From assembly GCA_023391285.1 (NCBI GenBank), contig JAEWBF010000011.1:1-15553 (forward strand): a stretch of DNA of 15,553 nucleotides, read 5' to 3'. The notes under the pieces were generated by a model. It saw only the letters and a list, made by a program, of their open reading frames with translations, ran no database searches and was not told the DNA's origin. The first letter of the stretch is position 1, and the number at the start of each line of letters is the position of its first letter. Shown here in pieces: positions 14,470 to 15,553 of the stretch. The DNA is from Verrucomicrobiota bacterium. Its GTDB lineage: Bacteria; Verrucomicrobiota; Verrucomicrobiia; Opitutales; Opitutaceae. The position numbers and the translations under genes were made by a program.

Positions 14470-14514
14470 GGGCGATCGCGTAACCGGCGGCTCGAAGACG
14501 CTTGGGAAATCGGC

Positions 14515-14540
14515 GGCTCGCCGGGGACGGCGAGCCCTAC
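14515..14540 (-). repeat. GTAG-footed hairpin between convergent sdhB and abgT
   Basis: GGCTCGCCG (14515-14523) pairs perfectly with CGGCGAGCC (14528-14536) around a GGGA loop, followed at once by CTAC. On the minus strand this reads GTAG plus a 9-bp hairpin, a single REP unit. It ends two bases from the abgT stop, so it may also help to end both convergent transcripts. Ten bases of the unit (CGGCGGCTCG, 14511-14520) are repeated directly upstream at 14486-14495 without a hairpin partner. Confidence 0.55.
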
Positions 14541-14542
14541 CT

Positions 14543-15553
14543 TTATTTCGCCAGATAGAGCGGGGCGCCGGGGCCCATGGGGAGGCCGAAGCCGATCCAG
14601 ACGGCGAGCAGAAGGCTCCAGGCGATCATGAAGACGATCGTGTAAGGCAGCATGGTGGCGATCATCGTGCCGATGCCGCCTTTGGGCTCGTAGCGTTGCA
14701 CGAAGGTGAGGATGAGAGGGAAGTAGCTGAGGACCGGCGTGACGATGTTTGTAACACTGTCGCCGATACGGAACGCGCCCTGCACGAGCTCCGGCGTGTA
14801 GCCGAGGAGCATGAACATCGGCACGAACACGGGAGCGAGCAGCGCCCATTTGGCGGAGGCGCTGCTCATCAGGAGATTTACGGCGGCGCCGAAAAGGATG
14901 ACGGCGACCATCAGGAGAATGGGCTGATTCTCGAGGCCGAGGTGTTGGATGAACTCGGCGCCCTTGACGGCGGTGACGACGCCGAGGTTGGTCCAGTTGA
15001 AATAGGCGATGAATTGGGCGGCGAAGAAGGCGAGGACGATGAACGAGGCCATCGACTTCATCGTGACGGTCATCCCGCTGACGACATCGTGATCGTTGCG
15101 GATGGTTTTTGCGCCGATGCCGTAAGCGATGCCGGGGAGGAGTCCGAAGAGGAAGATAAAGCTGATCAAGCCGCCCATGAACGCCGAGTTGGCGAAGGTC
15201 GGATTGTCGGGGTTCACGAGGAAACCGCGGGCGGGCAGCGTGCCGAGCAAGACGAGTGCGGTCATGATGACGACGGTGGCGGTGGCGAACCAGAGCCCGC
15301 GTTTCTCGAGGGCGTTGAGCGGCTTGAGCTCTTCGCGCGGGGCCGGGCCGGTGTAGTCGCCCAAGCGCGGAGCGACGAAGCGCTCGGTGACCCACGTGCC
15401 GGCGGCCGTTATCAGGAATGTGGATACGGCCATGAAATACCAGTTGGCGAAGGCGTCGACGCGGTAGGCGGGATCGATGAGTTGGGCGGCGGGCGGGGGG
15501 CGGGCGGGGGATATCCGCTCTCCGGGCGGATATCCTGGAGGGCAGCCCAGAAC
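14543..15553 (-). CDS. AbgT-family transporter, C-terminal half (5' part outside window)
   Basis: Minus-strand frame, open to the window edge; 336 residues are visible, against roughly 510-540 for the family. AbgT proteins are membrane transporters for p-aminobenzoyl-glutamate and, in MtrF and YdaH, exporters of sulfonamide-like antimetabolites. Several transmembrane helices are evident. The motif block SAKW...P...FRIGDS...TP reproduces by spacing the functional residues I recall for MtrF (S417, W420, P438, R446, D449, P457). Family sequence is clear from AAQLIDPAYRVDAFANWYFMAVSTFLI (about 15477 downward) to the C-terminus GLPMGPG. Upstream of that, near 15480-15553, the frame encodes Pro-rich sequence unlike AbgT and spans a perfect inverted repeat, so the gene may be interrupted. 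The substrate is not determinable. Confidence 0.85.
   Translation of the reverse strand, partial: VLGCPPGYPPGERISPARPPPAAQLIDPAYRVDAFANWYFMAVSTFLITAAGTWVTERFVAPRLGDYTGPAPREELKPLNALEKRGLWFATATVVIMTALVLLGTLPARGFLVNPDNPTFANSAFMGGLISFIFLFGLLPGIAYGIGAKTIRNDHDVVSGMTVTMKSMASFIVLAFFAAQFIAYFNWTNLGVVTAVKGAEFIQHLGLENQPILLMVAVILFGAAVNLLMSSASAKWALLAPVFVPMFMLLGYTPELVQGAFRIGDSVTNIVTPVLSYFPLILTFVQRYEPKGGIGTMIATMLPYTIVFMIAWSLLLAVWIGFGLPMGPGAPLYLAK
15484..15510 (+). other. G-quadruplex-capable G-tract run
   Basis: Five G-runs of three or more (15484-15486, 15491-15493, 15495-15500, 15502-15504, 15506-15510) are separated by a four-base and then one-base loops, satisfying the usual G4 rule on the plus strand. 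On the minus strand it is read as the Pro/Ala/Arg-rich part of the abgT frame. Confidence 0.6.
15509..15535. repeat. Perfect 10-bp inverted repeat at the edge of abgT homology
   Basis: GGATATCCGC (15509-15518) and GCGGATATCC (15526-15535) are exact inverse copies around TCTCCGG. Each arm begins or ends with the self-complementary GGATATCC. A stem of this strength is unusual inside a transporter gene and coincides with the point where AbgT resemblance stops. It may be a mobile palindromic element or part of an intergenic region joined to the gene. Confidence 0.6.

Noticed and set aside
14400..15395. Second minus-strand frame overlapping abgT
   Set aside because: The other minus-strand frame has clear AbgT sequence; this one is Arg/His-rich shadow, although long.
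1..15553. CRISPR array, prophage, insertion sequence or defence cluster
   Set aside because: No regularly spaced repeats, no transposase, integrase, nuclease or toxin-antitoxin genes are recognisable; all larger genes are metabolic, transport or surface proteins.

Overview
The window looks like ordinary core chromosome of a high-GC bacterium, most likely a verrucomicrobium of the Opitutales/Opitutaceae type. This is inferred from three things. There are two small secreted proteins with PEP-CTERM tails (VPEPSTYAALFGG... followed by an Arg-rich end). There is a three-gene sdhC-sdhA-sdhB set with a single large five-helix cytochrome b558-type anchor. Almost no gene start has a Shine-Dalgarno sequence. 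No 16S gene is present, so the assignment rests on family resemblance only.

Layout. carB (large subunit of carbamoyl-phosphate synthetase) fills 153-3392, preceded by about 150 bases without a gene. A short PEP-CTERM protein (3580-4191), purU (4308-5165) and a single-pass membrane protein with a TPR-like periplasmic part (5245-5982) follow on the same strand. A second PEP-CTERM protein (5985-6746), of visibly lower GC, lies on the opposite strand and ends two bases from its neighbour. Next are a tRNA-Pro(TGG) at 6875-6951, an SDR oxidoreductase (7049-7975), a membrane-anchored coiled-coil/LysM protein (8086-8613) with a clear intrinsic terminator, a Nudix hydrolase of ADP-ribose pyrophosphatase type (8758-9330) and a PaaK-like adenylate-forming enzyme (9403-10665).

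The right part is the succinate dehydrogenase operon: sdhC (10876-11637), sdhA (11650-13572) and sdhB (13657-14469). It converges on an AbgT-family transporter on the minus strand (14543 to beyond the window end). The Sdh proteins should form a type-B succinate:menaquinone reductase linking the TCA cycle to the respiratory chain. CarB feeds pyrimidine and arginine synthesis, and PurU supplies formate from formyl-tetrahydrofolate. The rest are unlinked housekeeping or accessory genes. No stretch longer than about 210 bases lacks a gene.

I found no defence system, CRISPR array, prophage or obvious new multi-gene system. The best leads are small: (1) hairpins carrying a GTAG foot, as in REP elements, including a complete inverted doublet between sdhA and sdhB; (2) loss of AbgT resemblance near the right edge, where the frame runs into a G-rich stretch and a perfect 10-bp inverted repeat; (3) a 9-bp inverted repeat upstream of sdhC; (4) the only strong Shine-Dalgarno in the window, which sits too far upstream for the canonical carB start.
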